A model generated the notes under the pieces. That model worked only from the letters and a program-made list of their open reading frames with translations. It searched no databases and was not told the DNA's origin. From positions 73,027,580 through 73,091,579 of the forward strand of contig NC_083610.1 in NCBI RefSeq assembly GCF_029168945.1: 64,000 bases of DNA, given 5' to 3'. Shown here one piece after another: positions 62,415 through 64,000 of this stretch. Within the stretch, counting starts at the first letter, position 1. Each line of letters opens with the position of its first letter. Made by a program: the position numbers and the translations under genes. Origin of the DNA: Cannabis sativa. Lineage: Eukaryota > Streptophyta > Magnoliopsida > Rosales > Cannabaceae.

Positions 62415-62710
62415 ACACTAGCACGTGAGGAAAAAAACAGGGGAAGGGGAATAAAGGAACAAAGGAAAGACATGATAAAAGGCATAAGACAAAAGGAAAG
62501 ATGAATAAAAACAAAGACTGAAGAATAAAGAGATCAGAGAGTGTGACTCATTTAGGGCAAGAAAAGCTCAACCACAAAAGGGATTTGAGATTCTCAGATG
62601 GTTGAAGACTCATCGGAGAAAAAGTTTTATAAAAGAAAAGAGAAGAGTGAAAGACTCATCCCTTGAAAACTCATCAACACCCTTGTTGGACCCCTCTCTC
62701 CGTCTCTAAA

Positions 62711-62976
62711 TTCTTTAAAGGCTCTTCACCTAACATTTCTCCATTTTTGACCATATATATATAAATATATATATAAATTCTAAAGTTTAATTTTAGAGGA
62801 TCATTCTTTTAGATTTTATTCAGCTTAATTATTGTTTATTTGGTTTTTCTTAAAAACTATTAATATTATTATTCTTCTAATAAATTCTTTATATATTTAT
62901 TTCTGCCAGATAACTACAATAAAATAGATAGTGGAACATACTTTCACAGTTAAAAAAAGACTTATTTATACCAGAG
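62711..62976. other. AT-rich flank
   Basis: No feature seen except short (TA)n runs near 62755-62775. Confidence 0.4.
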
Positions 62977-63947
62977 GTTTCTAAACTATATAAGTTTTAG
63001 AAAGTTAGTCCCCAAATTTTATTTTTTGGCAAATTAGTCCCTAAACTATACAAGTTTTAGTAAGTTGGTCCCCAAATTTTATTTTTAATAAATTTGTCCC
63101 CAAATTTTTATTTTTTAGCAACATTAAGTCCCTACTCTTAGATATTGACATTTTTATTGATTTTTATTTATTTTACACACTTTAATTTATTTTTATATTA
63201 AATTCAAATAATTTCATTTTTTTAGTTTTAATATTTGAATAAAAATAATTATATTAATATTTTTTATTTTATTTTTTAAGTATTCATGTAATATATATAA
63301 TTATCATATTTAATTTTTTTAAAGAAAATATTAAAATATATTTTATTAATAATAAAAAAAAAGTATAAACACTAGCAAACTTATATAATGGCTAGAGAGA
63401 ATTCTAGCCCCTTCATATATTTATATTTTAGCATTTATATTATATTTTATTATTTATTTATGAAAATGTAATATTATAATTTTAATAATTTTTAATTATA
63501 TATATTTATTGATTATTTAAAATTTACATCAATGTTAGTAAAATTTTATGAGTTCGCCGCAGAGCATAAATTATATAAAATTTAAAATATAATTTACTTC
63601 GTTAGTTTATATAAAAAAATTAATAATATTATTATTAAGCTTTTTTAATTGTTTTTTTTATTTTGGCATATTTGAAAAAAAAAATACATATAAATAAAAG
63701 ATATATTTATTTATTTAATTTGATAATATATAAATATAAAATTATTTATAATAAATACAAAAATAAATAAAATACCATTATTTAAGAGTGAGGACTTTAT
63801 GTTTTTAAAAAAATAAAAGTTTGGGAACTAATTTGTCAAAAATAAAGTTTGAGGACTAACTTGCTAAAACTTATATAGTTTGGGGACCGATTTGTTAAAA
63901 AATAAAGTTTAGAGACTAACTTGCAAAAATATATATAATTTAGAGAC
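62977..63947. mobile_element. DNA transposon with ~165-bp terminal inverted repeats
   Basis: The left arm (62977-63143) begins GTTTCTAAACTATATAAG and repeats TTAGTCCC(C/T)AAA blocks. The right arm (63785-63947) is its reverse complement, ending TATATAATTTAGAGAC. The interior is extremely AT-rich and non-coding. Long internally repetitive TIRs suggest a non-autonomous Mutator-like or related element. No 9-bp duplication could be recognised. Confidence 0.6.
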
Positions 63948-63982
63948 GTGCAAATGCAATACAAATAAGCTTTAAAAACAAC

Positions 63983-64000
63983 ATTGCTATTGAGTAGTAT
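63983..64000. mobile_element. Start of another MITE, cut by the window edge
   Basis: The last bases, AACATTGCTATTGAGTAGTA plus T, match the left end of the 48800 MITE (AGCATTGCTATTGAGCACC). Confidence 0.35.

Larger units (their letters stand above)
55965..62710 (-). mobile_element. Decayed LINE retrotransposon split by Cassandra cluster
   Basis: From right to left on the - strand: 5' leader (to ~62710), ORF1 start with a DUF4283 domain (62414-62046), an interruption by Cassandra repeats (59156-61699), the rest of ORF1 (about 59150-58246), ORF2 endonuclease (from 58057), and reverse transcriptase (to 55965). The expected region after the RT palm (RNase H / zinc-binding) is absent, so the 3' part is deleted or replaced. 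The two ORF1 halves are joined by inference. Confidence 0.7.

Overview
This window is nuclear DNA of a flowering plant, most likely a eudicot. It is very AT-rich, has spliced genes with GT-AG introns, and is dominated by plant retrotransposons. Only two host genes can be supported. One is a complete 14-exon cellulose synthase catalytic subunit of the CESA1 clade (47114-55091, + strand, 1079 aa when spliced). The other is a thaumatin-like (PR-5) gene on the - strand (14996-15922). No tRNA gene or CRISPR array was seen.

Layout. 1-2040: AT-rich flank with a G-box/inverted-repeat patch. 2043-11156: decayed Ty1/copia element on the - strand with ~1.17-kb LTRs, repeated polypurine tracts and a long region between pol and the 3' LTR, all pointing to the Sirevirus lineage. 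12111-13921: a long-TIR MITE, then a non-autonomous CACTA transposon nested inside another MITE. 14996-15922: thaumatin-like gene. 17360-37150: a nested pile. An old gypsy-type element carries a solo LTR (17934-19305, TSD CTAGG), a solo copia LTR (20639-25409, TSD CTTAG) and a decayed copia element with both LTRs (25435-35534). The solo copia LTR itself contains an inverted composite of Cassandra-type TRIMs (21309-24229, TSD CAAAC). 37601-46205: fragments of at least four more LTR elements, including an LTR with a hairpin minisatellite. 46680-55385: the CESA1 gene, with an intron 1 full of small repeats. 55534-55912: two adjacent MITEs. 55965-62710: a decayed LINE on the - strand, split by a second tandem Cassandra cluster (59156-61699). 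62977-63947: an element with ~165-bp inverted terminal repeats. The window ends at the start of another MITE.

Biology. The CESA1 product should be a plasma-membrane glycosyltransferase of the primary-wall cellulose synthase complex; all catalytic motifs are intact. The thaumatin-like protein should be secreted and stress- or defence-related. Everything else is mobile DNA.

The most unusual structure is the Cassandra material. Its LTRs carry a recognisable 5S rRNA segment with Pol III box A and box C. In the 21.3-24.2 kb cluster the LTRs are arranged head to head, so both outer ends are LTR 3' ends, yet the whole block is flanked by a perfect 5-bp duplication. Inside it a gypsy-type LTR end sits exactly where a Cassandra LTR should be, directly next to the primer-binding site.
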